Source: Actinopolymorpha pittospori (lineage in GTDB: Bacteria; Actinomycetota; Actinomycetes; Propionibacteriales; Actinopolymorphaceae). From it: a stretch of DNA of 64,000 nucleotides. The position numbers and the translations under genes were made by a program. The stretch covers positions 2,604,001 to 2,668,000 of the forward strand of contig NZ_JADBEM010000001.1 in the NCBI RefSeq assembly GCF_014873875.1, read 5' to 3'. Position 1 is the stretch's first letter. Every line of letters begins with the position of its first letter. The notes beneath the pieces are model-generated. The model saw only the letters and a list, made by a program, of their open reading frames with translations. It was not told where the DNA came from and did not search any database. Positions 47,483-55,683 of this stretch are shown here, one piece after another.

Positions 47483-48442
47483 GTGCTGTTCGTCGGGGAC
47501 GACTGGGCTGAGGATCATCACGACGTCGAATTGCAGGACGTGCAGGGGCGACGGCTGGCCAAGGCCCGGCTGGAGGAGGGCATTGCTGGGATCGCACGGC
47601 TGCACGAGTTGATCGGGCGGCAGTTGGATGAGAACGCCGAGGCCGACCAGGTCGTGATCGGGATCGAGACCGACAGGGGCCCGTGGGTGCAGGCGCTGAT
47701 CGCGGCCGGCTACCGGGTTTATGCGATCAACCCGCTGCAGGTTGCCCGGTTCCGGGAGAGTACGTCGGTGTCGGGGGCCAAGAGCGATCCCGCCGATGCC
47801 CACACCATCGCCGACATGGTGCGCCTGCAGCATCACCAGCTACGGCCGGTTGCCGGGGACACCGCTGAGGCCGAGGCGATCAAGGTGGTCGCCCGGGCGC
47901 ACAAGACGTTGATCTGGGAACGTAACCGTCACATGCTGCGGCTGCGGCACGCGCTGCGGGAGTTCTTTCCCTCTGCCCTGGCCGCGTTCGGTGATCTGGC
48001 CGGAGCTGATGCTCTCGAACTGCTGGCCAAGGCGCCCGACCCGGACTCGGCGGCCCGGTTGACGACCGCCCAGATCACCGCGGCGCTCAAGCGGGCCCGT
48101 CGCCACCATGTGGCCGACAAGGCCCAGAAGATCCGGGCGGCGCTGCGCGCCGAGCAGCTCGGTCAGCCGGCCATCGTGACGTCGGCCTACTCAGCCACCG
48201 TCCGCGCCCAAGCGGCCATCCTGACCACGCTGAATGAGCAGATCAAGAGCATGCAGGAGCAGGTGGAAGCACATTTTGGGCGGCACCCGGACGCTGAGAT
48301 CATCGTGTCTCAGCCCGGTCTGGGCATGATCCTCGGTGCCCGGGTGCTTGCCGAGTTCGGTGACGACCCCGACCGCTACGCCAGCGCCAAAGCCCGCAAG
48401 AACTGTGAGGATCATGGCGTGTCGTCCCAGGCCGTGGCCTGA
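47483..48442 (+). pseudogene. IS110-family transposase, 3' truncated (IS110-B)
   Basis: From a GTG at 47483 the reading gives a normal IS110 N-terminal DEDD domain (LFVGDDWAEDHHDVELQD, VIGIETDRGPW, GAKSDPADAHTIADMVRL). It then enters the C-terminal transposase_20 domain (IIVSQPGLGMILGARVLAEFGDDPDRYASAKARKN). At about 48412 homology stops. The expected YAGT..P.T.ASG segment with the catalytic Ser is missing, and 10 unrelated codons lead to a TGA. The break coincides with the leader of IS110-C. The remaining 3' part is not on the other side of that element, so material has been deleted. Confidence 0.85.
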
Positions 48443-48501
48443 CCCGCGCAAGAACTGGCCGTGATGCCTTCGTGTAGATCTGTCGGCCACGGCCTGGGAC
48501 G
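48423..48501 (+). ncRNA. Candidate bridge RNA stem of IS110-C
   Basis: CGTCCCAGGCCGTGGCC (48423-48439) pairs perfectly over 17 bases with 48485-48501, closing a 45-base loop. It lies in about 170 bases of non-coding leader upstream of the IS110-C transposase, where bridge RNAs are encoded. The function is inferred from position and structure. Confidence 0.45.
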
Positions 48502-48615
48502 GTGCGTGCGGCCGCCGGACCGGCGGGGCGTGTCCCGATAGGGGCCTTGCCGTGAACAGGGCACCATCACAGTTCTGACCGCCCACGCCTGGACCGGCGG
48601 TGGCCTTCCGTCCCC

Positions 48616-49962
48616 ATGGCGATCAGGAGTCAGACGACCATGCCCAGCATGTCCCAACCCGTGCGGCGCGACCAGGATGAGACCAACCTAGACGACGTCG
48701 TCGTCGGCGTGGATACACACAAGAACACGCACACCGCGGCGGTGGTCACGCTTCTGGGTGCGCTGCTGGCCACCGCGACGTTCCCCGCGACCACCGCTGG
48801 CTACCGGGAGCTGGTGGCCTGGACGCGTGGTTTCGGGACGCTGCGGCGGGCCGGCATCGAGGGCACCGGCTCCTACGGCGCAGCGCTGGCCCGGTACTTG
48901 CGCTGCAAGGGTGTCGAGGTGATCGAGGTAAATCAGCCTGACAAGGCCACCCGCCGCCGGCGGGGCAAGACCGACGTCATCGACGCCGAGTCGGCCGCCC
49001 GCGCGCTGCTGTCGGGCCGGGCCACGGCCGCGGCGAAGACCGGGGACGGGCCCGTGGAGATGCTGCGGATGTTCAAGCTGGCCAAAGCATCCGCCCTCAA
49101 GGCTCGCACCCAGACGATCAACCAGCTCAAAGCCGTGCTCGTCGCCGCCGACCCGGCTCTGCGGGAGGCGATGTCCGGACTGAGCAACACCGCCCTGGTC
49201 CGGCACTGCGCAGCGCTGGAGGCCAGCACGCCCGACGATGTCGTCAGCGCCGCGGCCTACACGCTGCGCATCCTGGCCCGCCGGATCCTCGCGTTGACCA
49301 CCGAGATCAGCGACCTGGAGCAACGCATCACCGAGGCGGTCAAAACCCGAGCACCCAGGCTGCTGGACCGGCCCGGCATCGGCCCCGACAACGCCGCGAC
49401 CCTGCTGATCACGGTCGGCGACAACCCCGAACGGCTGCGCAGCGAGGGATCCTTCGCGTCGCTGTGCGGTGTCAGCCCGGTCGAGGCGTCCTCCGGGCAG
49501 ACCACCCGCCACCGCCTCAACCGTGGCGGCGACCGCAACGCCAACGCCGCGCTCTACCGCATCGCCCTGTCTCGCCTGCGCTGGGATCCGGCCACCCGCG
49601 ACTACATGCAACGCCGCATCAGCGAAGGCAAGACCCGACGCGAGGTTCTGCGCTGCCTCAAACGCTACATCGCCCGCGAAGTCCACCAGATCATCACCAA
49701 GTCCACACCAGACACAACCGCCAGTCCCGCAGCGGGCCGCCTCATCGACGCGCTCGGCCGCCAGGCCTACGCCGCGATGATCTGCTCGCCCGGTTCCCGC
49801 GCCTACTACGACCAGCAGCGAGCCCGCGGCCTCGGCCACCACGCCGCCGTCCGCCAGCTCGCCAACCGGCTGGTCGGCATCCTGCACGGCTGCCTCAGGA
49901 CCGGCACCACGTACGACGAAGCGACCGCATGGTCACATCGCACGGAACAAGTCGCTGCTTGA
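48616..49962 (+). CDS. IS110-family transposase (IS110-C), apparently intact
   Basis: The product has 448 residues from the ATG at 48616; ATG codons at 48640 and 48649 are possible starts. The DEDD domain begins DDVVVGVDTHKNTHTAAVV, with AGIEGTGSYGAALAR and KTDVIDAESAARALL. The C-terminal domain has LLDRPGIGPDNAATLLITVGD, then FASLCGVSPVEASSGQTTRHRLNRGGDRNANAALY with the catalytic serine region EASSGQ. This is the IS116/IS902-like branch. All motifs are present. It lies directly on top of the truncated IS110-B. Confidence 0.92.
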   Translation: MAIRSQTTMPSMSQPVRRDQDETNLDDVVVGVDTHKNTHTAAVVTLLGALLATATFPATTAGYRELVAWTRGFGTLRRAGIEGTGSYGAALARYLRCKGVEVIEVNQPDKATRRRRGKTDVIDAESAARALLSGRATAAAKTGDGPVEMLRMFKLAKASALKARTQTINQLKAVLVAADPALREAMSGLSNTALVRHCAALEASTPDDVVSAAAYTLRILARRILALTTEISDLEQRITEAVKTRAPRLLDRPGIGPDNAATLLITVGDNPERLRSEGSFASLCGVSPVEASSGQTTRHRLNRGGDRNANAALYRIALSRLRWDPATRDYMQRRISEGKTRREVLRCLKRYIAREVHQIITKSTPDTTASPAAGRLIDALGRQAYAAMICSPGSRAYYDQQRARGLGHHAAVRQLANRLVGILHGCLRTGTTYDEATAWSHRTEQVAA

Positions 49963-50016
49963 CAACTTTCGACTTGGGATGTCTGTCAACCTTTCTGAGA
50001 CACGTTCTTGAAGCTA

Positions 50017-51063
50017 TTACTGAGTCGGTTCTTCCTTGTCCTGGGGTTTGTTGATCCATGCCGCGGCGGGCAGCTTCGGTGACTGGGGTGGCTTGCGGAC
50101 GAACCGTTCGGGGTGTGCTGCGTGGGCGGCGTCCAGGACGCGGCCGCGGGCCTCGCTGACGGTGTGAGCGCGCCCGTAGTGGACGTCTGCGGGGGTATGT
50201 AGACCGATTCCGGAGTGCCGGTGGTCGTGGGCGTACCAGGCGAAGAACCGGTCACAGAACACGCGGGCGTCCTCGATGCAGCCGAACCGGTCGGGGAAGT
50301 CGGGCCGGTACTTCAGGGTCTTGAATTGCGCTTCGGAGTACGGATTGTCGTTCGAGCAGTGCGGCCGGCTGTGGCTCTTGGTGACTCCCAGGTCGGCGAG
50401 CAGGAACGCGACCGGCTTGGAGGCCATCGAGGAGCCCCGGTCGGCGTGCAAGGTGAGCTGGTTGCGGTCGGCCTGCTGCTTGCGGACCGTCTCGGCGATC
50501 AGCCGCTCGGCCAGGGTCGCGGATTCTCGGGAGGCCACCATCCAGCCGACCGGGTAGCGGGAGAAGATGTCGAGGATCAGATACAGGTAGTAGTAGGTCC
50601 ACTTCGCCGGGCCTGCCAGCTTGGTGATGTCCCAACTCCAGACCTGGTTGGGGCTGGCCGCGACGAGCTCGGGTTTCACCTTCGCCGGATGGGTGGCGTG
50701 CCGACGCCGATCCCCGGTTTCGCCCCGCTCGCGCAGCAGCCGGTACATCGTCGACTCACTGGCCAGGTAGGTCCCCTCGTCCAGCAGCGTGGCGTAGACG
50801 GTGGCCGGTGCGGCGTCGGCGAACCGCTTGGAGTGCAACACCTCCAACACCGCGGCCCGCTCCGCCTCCGACAGCGCACGCGGCTGCACCTGTGGCTTCC
50901 GCTCGGGTTCCGGACTCGGCGCAGCCGTGGCCTTACCAGCCGGGCGAGCTCGGTAGAAGGACGCCCGCGCCACACCGACCGCCGCACAGCCTGCCTTGGC
51001 GCCGACCAGGGGCACCAACTCGCCCACCGCATCATCGACCGCGGCCGCGATCGCCGTGCTCAT
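50017..51063 (-). CDS. IS3-B OrfB, DDE transposase catalytic subunit
   Basis: This 348-residue protein starts in an ATGA overlap with orfA (51060-51063). It has a helical N-terminal part (GCAAVGVARASFYRARPAG), a helix-turn-helix linker and the rve core with Asp in QVWSWDITKLAG, Asp in LTLHADRGSSM and Glu in NPYSEAQFKTLKYRP, then the C-terminal FAWYAHDHRHSGIGLHTPADVHYG typical of this IS3 subgroup. It is complete. The overlap suggests translational coupling rather than a fused OrfAB. Confidence 0.92.
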   Translation of the reverse strand: MSTAIAAAVDDAVGELVPLVGAKAGCAAVGVARASFYRARPAGKATAAPSPEPERKPQVQPRALSEAERAAVLEVLHSKRFADAAPATVYATLLDEGTYLASESTMYRLLRERGETGDRRRHATHPAKVKPELVAASPNQVWSWDITKLAGPAKWTYYYLYLILDIFSRYPVGWMVASRESATLAERLIAETVRKQQADRNQLTLHADRGSSMASKPVAFLLADLGVTKSHSRPHCSNDNPYSEAQFKTLKYRPDFPDRFGCIEDARVFCDRFFAWYAHDHRHSGIGLHTPADVHYGRAHTVSEARGRVLDAAHAAHPERFVRKPPQSPKLPAAAWINKPQDKEEPTQ

Positions 51064-51494
51064 CTCGCCGGGTCCTCCTCGGCCCCGCTGCCAGTGGCGA
51101 GCTGTTCCAGCAGCGCGGAGAGCTTTCCCTGCACCTCGATTACCCGCCGAGACGTCTCCAGCTCGGCCTGCAACTTGGCGACCTGGGCGCGCAGCGCCGC
51201 GTTGTCTGCCTCCACCGGGTCGACCGCAGGCCGACCCCGAGTCTTCCCCAGCGCTTCCAGCGCGCCCTTGTCACGCTGCTTGCGCCACTCACTGATCAGC
51301 GAGGAGTACAAGCCCTCCCGGCGCATCAACGCGCCCCGGCCATCACGGTCCAGCCGGTCGTACTCCGCCAGGATCCCGGCCTTGTACTTCGCCGTGTACG
51401 TCCTACGCGTGGCCCGCTCGGGCACCTGCGGATCAGGCACTTCCTCCACCCGCACAGCATGGCGCACTGGCGGCACCGCCGTCGTGACCGTCAT
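51060..51494 (-). CDS. IS3-B OrfA, helix-turn-helix subunit
   Basis: This 144-residue protein starts at an ATG at 51494. It has RRTYTAKYKAGILAEYDRLDRDGRGALMRREGLYSSLISEWRKQRDKGAL in pieces as the helix-turn-helix, and a coiled coil EADNAALRAQVAKLQAELETSRRVIEV. It should bind the inverted repeats and pair with OrfB. Its last four bases overlap the start of orfB. Confidence 0.9.
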   Translation of the reverse strand: MTVTTAVPPVRHAVRVEEVPDPQVPERATRRTYTAKYKAGILAEYDRLDRDGRGALMRREGLYSSLISEWRKQRDKGALEALGKTRGRPAVDPVEADNAALRAQVAKLQAELETSRRVIEVQGKLSALLEQLATGSGAEEDPAR

Positions 51495-51574
51495 CGAACC
51501 TCTCTCCAGATCTCGCCCTCATCAGTCAGTAATTCCTACCGGATGGGGTGTCTCAGGAGAGGTTGGCAGAGAGG

Positions 51575-51697
51575 GATCTTGATCCGGCGAGGTTCGAATC
51601 CCTGGAACGCCTCGATCGAGATCCGGAGGTTCGGAAGGTGCTCACCCGGATATTTTCCCTTGCGCTGGGCGGGATTTCAATGGTCTCGAAGAAGTAG
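51575..51697 (+). pseudogene. Short 3' gene remnant between IS3-B and the att scar
   Basis: One frame from the IS3-B boundary reads DLDPARFESLERLDRDPEVRKV and then LTRIFSLALGGISMVSKK to a TAG at 51695-51697. It looks like a real protein ending, helical and charged. The 5' part is missing: upstream of the IS there are only a few codons after the IS110-C stop. No family is recognised. Confidence 0.35.
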
Positions 51698-51898
51698 TGA
51701 GCTGTGCTGACGTCTGCAGCAGGTTTGCGGGAGCAACACCATAACGGCGCTACAACGACAACGCTGCATGCGCCGACAGGGTTCCCCATAGTGTGGGTTG
51801 TGGTGCGAATCGGCGGCGGTTGGTGTGGTTCCGTTGGCTGTGGGCATGAGATTTGGCGAGGTTGCTGGTGAATGCCCTGGCGGGCTTTGGCAGGGCAT

Positions 51899-51943
51899 CT
51901 CGTAACGCGTAGGTCGTGGGTTCGATTCCCACAGGCGGCTCCA
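51899..51943 (+). other. 3' part of tRNA-Thr(CGT), likely attachment-site scar
   Basis: The sequence from 51899 reads as an anticodon loop CTCGTAA, variable region AGGTC, T-arm GTGGG-TTCGATT-CCCAC and acceptor 3' strand AGGCGGC-T-CCA. The matching 5' half (an acceptor GCCGCCT and a D-arm) is absent, and the anticodon stem is no longer paired. Integrative elements that insert into tRNA 3' ends leave exactly such a remnant. A GC hairpin follows at once (51963-51991). Confidence 0.65.
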
Positions 51944-51962
51944 ATGTGATCTCTCAGGGAAT

Positions 51963-51991
51963 GACCCCGAACCCTCTTTGGCTTCGGGGTC
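51963..51991 (+). terminator. Hairpin behind the tRNA remnant
   Basis: GACCCCGAA (51963-51971) and TTCGGGGTC (51983-51991) form a 9-bp stem with an 11-base loop, 19 bases after the CCA end. This resembles a tRNA terminator carried along with the scar. Confidence 0.55.
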
Positions 51992-52012
51992 GCCTGCGTT
52001 TGAGCCTGGTGG

Positions 52013-52945
52013 GTGGCCAGTGGGTTGGAGTTTCTCGGTGGGGTCCAGGACGAGCTCGCGGAGGAGCTCGTCGGTGGTGTGGCGGGCAAGCTCGTCGTGA
52101 AGTACGGGGCGCCGTGGAAGTGGCGGCGTGCGGCAAGGGTGGCCGGTGAACTGGGCCGGCTCAGTGGGAATCTGTCGAAGGCGCTTCGAGCCTACGCGAA
52201 GCAATCCGATGAGTTGTCGGCTGCGGAGCGGAACCTCGCCAGAGCCGAGTCCGCCTGTGGCATGCGAAGTTTCGTTGGTCCGACGTTGGTGTTGATGGCC
52301 GGCGGGAAACTCAAACCGATCAGTGACATCGAGGTCGGGGACCGGGTGGTCGCGACCGACCCGCAGACCGGTGAGCAGCAGGTGGAGCCGGTCAGCGCGG
52401 TGTGGGTGCACCAGGACAAGCTCGTCGACTTGCGCGTGGCTGCCGGGGTTGTGACCACTACCGAGGACCACCCGTTCTGGAACGCCACCGACCGCGCCTG
52501 GCAGGACGCGGCGGACATCGACCCCAGCGACCAACTCCTCACCGCCGACGGCGATGGGACCAGCGTCGGAGGTATCGCCTGGGCCACCCAACACACCGAC
52601 ACCGCCTACAACCTCACCATCGCCAACATCCACACGTACTATGTGCTGGCTGGGCGCACGGCAGTCCTCGTGCACAATGACGGCGGATTCGACTGGGAGA
52701 AAGGGCTCGAGGACCTCAAGAAGGGCTGGGACCCAGGCGATCTCGATGATGACGGCTACCACGCGCCGCGAGGAAACCAAGCAGAGAACAAGGAATTCAA
52801 AGGTGCGATGCGCGAGGTCGAACGAAGCCTCGGCCGGCAGATAACGCCGGCGGAGCGCCGGTCGCTACACGACAGAATCACCGGACAGGGGTACGACTTT
52901 CACCGAATCGTAGAAGAGGGCAAAGGAATGTTCGGTGGCTGCTAA
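52013..52945 (+). CDS. Orphan RHS C-terminal cassette: Hint domain with a second toxin tip
   Basis: This 310-residue reading starts without an RHS core. Residues from about VGGVAGKLVVKYGAPW through CGMRSFVGPTLVLMAGGKL to VLVHN (52673-52678) are about 85% identical to the Hint region of the full RHS toxin, with no length difference over 606 bases. After VHN the tip is entirely different: about 88 residues with DDDGYHAPRGNQAENKEFKGAM and SLHDRITGQGYDFHRIVEEGKGMFGG, a pattern seen in tips of many RHS proteins but without a function I can name. With no signal or shell it is a silent cassette. It may be expressed only after recombination into the main gene. Confidence 0.82.
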   Translation: MASGLEFLGGVQDELAEELVGGVAGKLVVKYGAPWKWRRAARVAGELGRLSGNLSKALRAYAKQSDELSAAERNLARAESACGMRSFVGPTLVLMAGGKLKPISDIEVGDRVVATDPQTGEQQVEPVSAVWVHQDKLVDLRVAAGVVTTTEDHPFWNATDRAWQDAADIDPSDQLLTADGDGTSVGGIAWATQHTDTAYNLTIANIHTYYVLAGRTAVLVHNDGGFDWEKGLEDLKKGWDPGDLDDDGYHAPRGNQAENKEFKGAMREVERSLGRQITPAERRSLHDRITGQGYDFHRIVEEGKGMFGGC

Positions 52946-53393
52946 CGATGAGATGACTGAGATCCGACAACTCCTCCAGGGTGCGACAGTTCGCTCCGTC
53001 GGCAGGGCGGCCGACATGAGTGTGGTTGAGTTCATCAGCCTTCGTGGCGAGGCGGTCAATGCCCATATGCAATGTCCTTTCCGCATCGTGCAGCAAGGCA
53101 CGATCATTATGGGGTCTCGTGACATGACGTACCCGCAGCGGGGAGCGGGGGTGGAAGCATTTGACCAGTTCAAGACCATTTATGATTCGCGGGCTGCGAC
53201 ATTGAATGGGATCCTTGAACAGCTTCGGCCGGCCGTGGCAGGGGTCATCTTTGGCGACGCCGGATACGTTGCCCTAGAGTGGGACCCCGGCTTTCGGGCG
53301 GAGATATTTCCTGACTGTTCCGGCACAGTGGAAGCCTGGCGAGTTTCGGTGCGGGGTGGTCTACATTATGGGTTCCCCCAAGGCTCCGTCTGA
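52935..53393 (+). CDS. Immunity protein for the orphan toxin tip
   Basis: This 152-residue protein starts at a GTG at 52935, overlapping the orphan tip by 11 bases with AAAGGA just upstream, so the two are translationally coupled. It reads MTEIRQLLQGATVRSVGRAADM, then a beta-rich body (CPFRIVQQGTIIMGSRDMTYP) and a C-terminal VIFGDAGYVALEWDPGFRAEIFPDCSG. It is soluble and has no catalytic motif. The tight overlap with a toxin tip is the main evidence for an immunity role. I do not recognise the Imm family. Confidence 0.7.
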   Translation: MAANDEMTEIRQLLQGATVRSVGRAADMSVVEFISLRGEAVNAHMQCPFRIVQQGTIIMGSRDMTYPQRGAGVEAFDQFKTIYDSRAATLNGILEQLRPAVAGVIFGDAGYVALEWDPGFRAEIFPDCSGTVEAWRVSVRGGLHYGFPQGSV

Positions 53394-53710
53394 TCTGTGA
53401 TGGACCGGAAGGATCTCCGAAGGTGTTACTCCGGCGCAGGCGCTGACGGTTAATCGTGCAACGCCAGTAAGCTTCGCGAGCCTTTGTTGGCGAGCTTCTG
53501 CCGCTCTTGAAGGCAACGGTGACGGCAATGCCGACGGACGGCCGCTGCGGCTGGTGGGTCGCAAGGGTCGTTCTCGGCGCCGCCAGCGCTTCGTTTAGGA
53601 TCTCAGGGTGTCCATGGCCATGTCCATGGCCTTGACATTGGGGGCGGAGTCGGGTTGGCGTAGCCCTGGTGACAGCATCGGGAACATTTTCGACTATCTC
53701 CAGGGGAGCG
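53394..53710. other. Gap with possible cassette remnants
   Basis: No convincing gene lies in these 317 bases. One plus-strand frame (about 53440-53600) gives ATPVSFASLCWRASAALEG and a basic tail, perhaps decayed coding sequence. A short direct repeat TCCATGGCCATG/TCCATGGCC lies near 53610-53632. Confidence 0.3.
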
Positions 53711-54112
53711 ATGACGGAAGAGTTGGAGGATCGCTGGATCCTTGGACTGCGAGGTAGCACAGTTGTTTCCGTTGCTGAGACTTCTGAGCATCAAGGGCTT
53801 GTGCTGAGGTTGAACTGCGGGGCAGAGGTGACAATCAGAGGCCCGGTGCTTCTGACCTATGGGTCAGCAGTTGCCCCGAGCGTAGTTCCGTTATCCGGTG
53901 AAGAGTGGCAGAGACTGGTGGGTACTGCTGTTTTGTCAGCGGTAGCATTCAAGTCCGGTGCGTTGCGGGCAGTGTTCAGCACGGGACACCATCTGAATGT
54001 TCGAGGAGGGGGGCCCGAGATAGTGGTGCATGTTCGCAAGCCAGAGGAATTCGATTGGTTACATGAGGGTGGAGTGGGGGTCATGAGATTGTTTGGCGCC
54101 ACTACTCCGTAG
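53711..54112 (+). CDS. Orphan immunity-like protein
   Basis: The ATG at 53711 follows AGGGGAG and gives 133 residues. The product is beta-rich: DRWILGLRGSTVVSVAETSEHQGLVLRLNCGAEVTIRGPVLLTYGS in pieces, then VAFKSGALRAVFSTGHHLNV and EEFDWLHEGGVGVMRLFG. This two-half pattern with a central FKSG.L...F..G..L.V resembles small proteins often found beside polymorphic toxins (DUF6188-like), where they act as immunity proteins. No toxin tip is adjacent now, so it is probably an orphan kept to resist a kin toxin. Confidence 0.6.
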   Translation: MTEELEDRWILGLRGSTVVSVAETSEHQGLVLRLNCGAEVTIRGPVLLTYGSAVAPSVVPLSGEEWQRLVGTAVLSAVAFKSGALRAVFSTGHHLNVRGGGPEIVVHVRKPEEFDWLHEGGVGVMRLFGATTP

Positions 54113-54565
54113 CGGCTCGGCAACTGGCCGTGGTAATGGGGTTCGACGCTTCAGAAACTCCGCCAAAAGTTCGCCAGTGGTGCTTCTGAGGCGTCTGACT
54201 GACGTCGTTGACGGTAACCTCGGCGGACGGAGGACCGTGTTCAGGGATTCGTCTGCCCCGTAGAGGTCCATCGTCATGGACGCGGTGGAGCCCCAATGAC
54301 CGTGACGGGGTCGCCCATGCCGCCGGCACTCCAAGGTCTGCAGATGGTTCTGTCAGTAGAACCCGTCGTCGAGGGCATCTGTGACGGCCAGTCAGGTAAG
54401 TGGCGAGGTCAGCATGCATGAGACTCCACACGCACGGGCCACTGGACGGGCGCCCATAAGCCGCCGAATAGGCTGAATCCAAATGGTCCCTGGACGCTCT
54501 ATCCTCACTGCAGAGATTGTTCACGCCGACAGGGTGGAGTGGTTAACGGATCCTTAAGGAGTGGT
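54113..54565. other. Gap with a possible tyrosine-integrase remnant on the minus strand
   Basis: About 450 bases without an intact gene. A minus-strand frame contains STASMTMDLYGADESLNTV (about 54225-54290), which resembles the GHSS..MTLDLYGHLF end of tyrosine recombinases with the catalytic Tyr. The rest does not align well, so this is a weak call. It would fit the tRNA-derived att scar at 51899. Confidence 0.25.
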
Positions 54566-54988
54566 GTGACTTTTAATTTATCAAATGTGGCCTTGCTGGC
54601 GGATAGCTTTTACGGCGCTGGCATGGTCAGGTTTGCGCACGGCCTCCTTGTTGCATCGGCTCCCACCAGCACGGACGCTCATAACGAATGGGACCCGGGT
54701 GTCGCACCTATTCACGCTGGACCGGATTCGCTCTACATCTCGGTGCGGCAGGCAGCTAGCGGGCATGTTGGCGTAGTCTGCATCGAGGGGCCGTATTCCC
54801 CCCCAGGCCTCGACAAACTCTTCGCAGGAGAGATCAGCCTTCCGGACGCCAGCCTGGCGATCTATGATCCGAATGGCGCAATGGGCCTTCGCCTTCCCGT
54901 AGCTGGAAAACGGAATAGGATTGAGGTGTATGGCGACGATCCAGAGGAGTCCTCACAGGTCTGCATCGTCCTCACTGAGATAGCTTGA
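54566..54988 (+). CDS. Small hypothetical protein in the immunity region
   Basis: The GTG at 54566 follows AAGGAG (54556-54561) and gives 140 residues. The protein is soluble: TFNLSNVALLADSFYGAGMVRFAHGLLV, EWDPGVAPIHAGPDSLYISVRQAASGHVGVVCIEG and LRLPVAGKRNRIEVYGDDPEESSQVCIVLTEI in pieces. It looks like a beta-sandwich immunity-type or phage-related protein, but no family is recognised. Its lower GC and its place after three immunity-like genes suggest an orphan immunity gene. Confidence 0.5.
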   Translation: MTFNLSNVALLADSFYGAGMVRFAHGLLVASAPTSTDAHNEWDPGVAPIHAGPDSLYISVRQAASGHVGVVCIEGPYSPPGLDKLFAGEISLPDASLAIYDPNGAMGLRLPVAGKRNRIEVYGDDPEESSQVCIVLTEIA

Positions 54989-55119
54989 TCCTCAAGCTCG
55001 TCCATGCAGCAGTTTTAGCTGGGCCGCAGCATTGAAGGCTCTGGACATCGCCGCATCGCCCCGTCACTGTCTCCGGTGTGTGGCCGATCTGCCTGTTGAC
55101 GTGAACGTCTCGGGTCCGG

Positions 55120-55441
55120 TAGCGGCTGATCGTGGCCGAGGAGACCCTGAGGTGATGACAGTGTTGCAGGTGCCGGGCGATGGTCGCAGGGCCGGCGTCC
55201 AGGCCTTGTTCGGATAGTTCCTTGCGGATCCGGACGATCAGCTCAACGGTCGCGTCCTTGACGGCGGTTGGTGAGGTGTTCGGGCGCCGTGACCGGGGCT
55301 CGAACGCGGCCTGTCCCTCGGCCCGGTATCGGGCCAGCAGCCGGCTGACCCGGCCCTGGGACACCCCGTACTCCCGGGCCACCGCACTTTGGCTACGGCC
55401 TCGACAACAACAGCCGTGATCACAAGACGCACCTTCGACAT
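55120..55441 (-). pseudogene. IS481-family transposase fragment (N-terminal part)
   Basis: The N-terminal SKVRLVITAVVVE (start at 55441) and the following SQSAVAREYGVSQGRVSRLLARY and FEPRSRRPNTSPTAVKDATVELIVRIRKELSEQGLDAGPATIARHL match the helix-turn-helix start of IS481 transposases. The two parts lie in different frames because one G is missing after GTCGAG. Homology ends after ATISRY, before any catalytic residue. It is a dead remnant. Confidence 0.75.
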
Positions 55442-55683
55442 CGACAGACGGTGACGGACCACCTATTCGCATGTCTTGCGGCACGCCATTCCGATGTCCT
55501 GAAACAGAACCCCCGCCAGCCCACCGCACCTGACCTGCAGAAACGCGGTGATAGGCGGCCGGAGGCCTCAGCCATCTGTCAGTGGTGTTGCTGGTCGCCC
55601 CTCCACCCCGTCGAAGTGCGTCGACTGGCGTTCGACGGATATCGCCGCCGCGTCGCGGTCCCTGTGAGAAGCATCGTCATCGA

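Larger units (their letters stand above)
49980..51572 (-). mobile_element. IS3-family insertion sequence (IS3-B), 1593 bp
   Basis: The ends are related inverted repeats, TGTCTGTCAACCTTTCTGAG at 49980 and TCTCTGCCAACCTCTCCTGA reading inward from 51572. A perfect 4-bp target duplication GGGA flanks it (49976-49979 and 51573-51576). It carries overlapping orfA and orfB on the minus strand. It landed right behind IS110-C. Confidence 0.9.

Noticed and set aside
51585..51615. GGTTCGAATCCC as the T-arm of another tRNA
   Set aside because: The flanking bases cannot form the 5-bp T-stem and no acceptor or CCA follows. The region reads better as the end of a coding frame.
51750..51944. Open frame beginning EPPVGIEPTTYALR
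   Set aside because: This is the well-known spurious translation of the antisense strand of a tRNA 3' end. It supports the tRNA scar, not a gene.
51677..52780. 367-residue minus-strand frame across the tRNA scar and Hint domain
   Set aside because: It is antisense to the orphan RHS cassette. The same kind of antisense frame appears opposite the main Hint domain.
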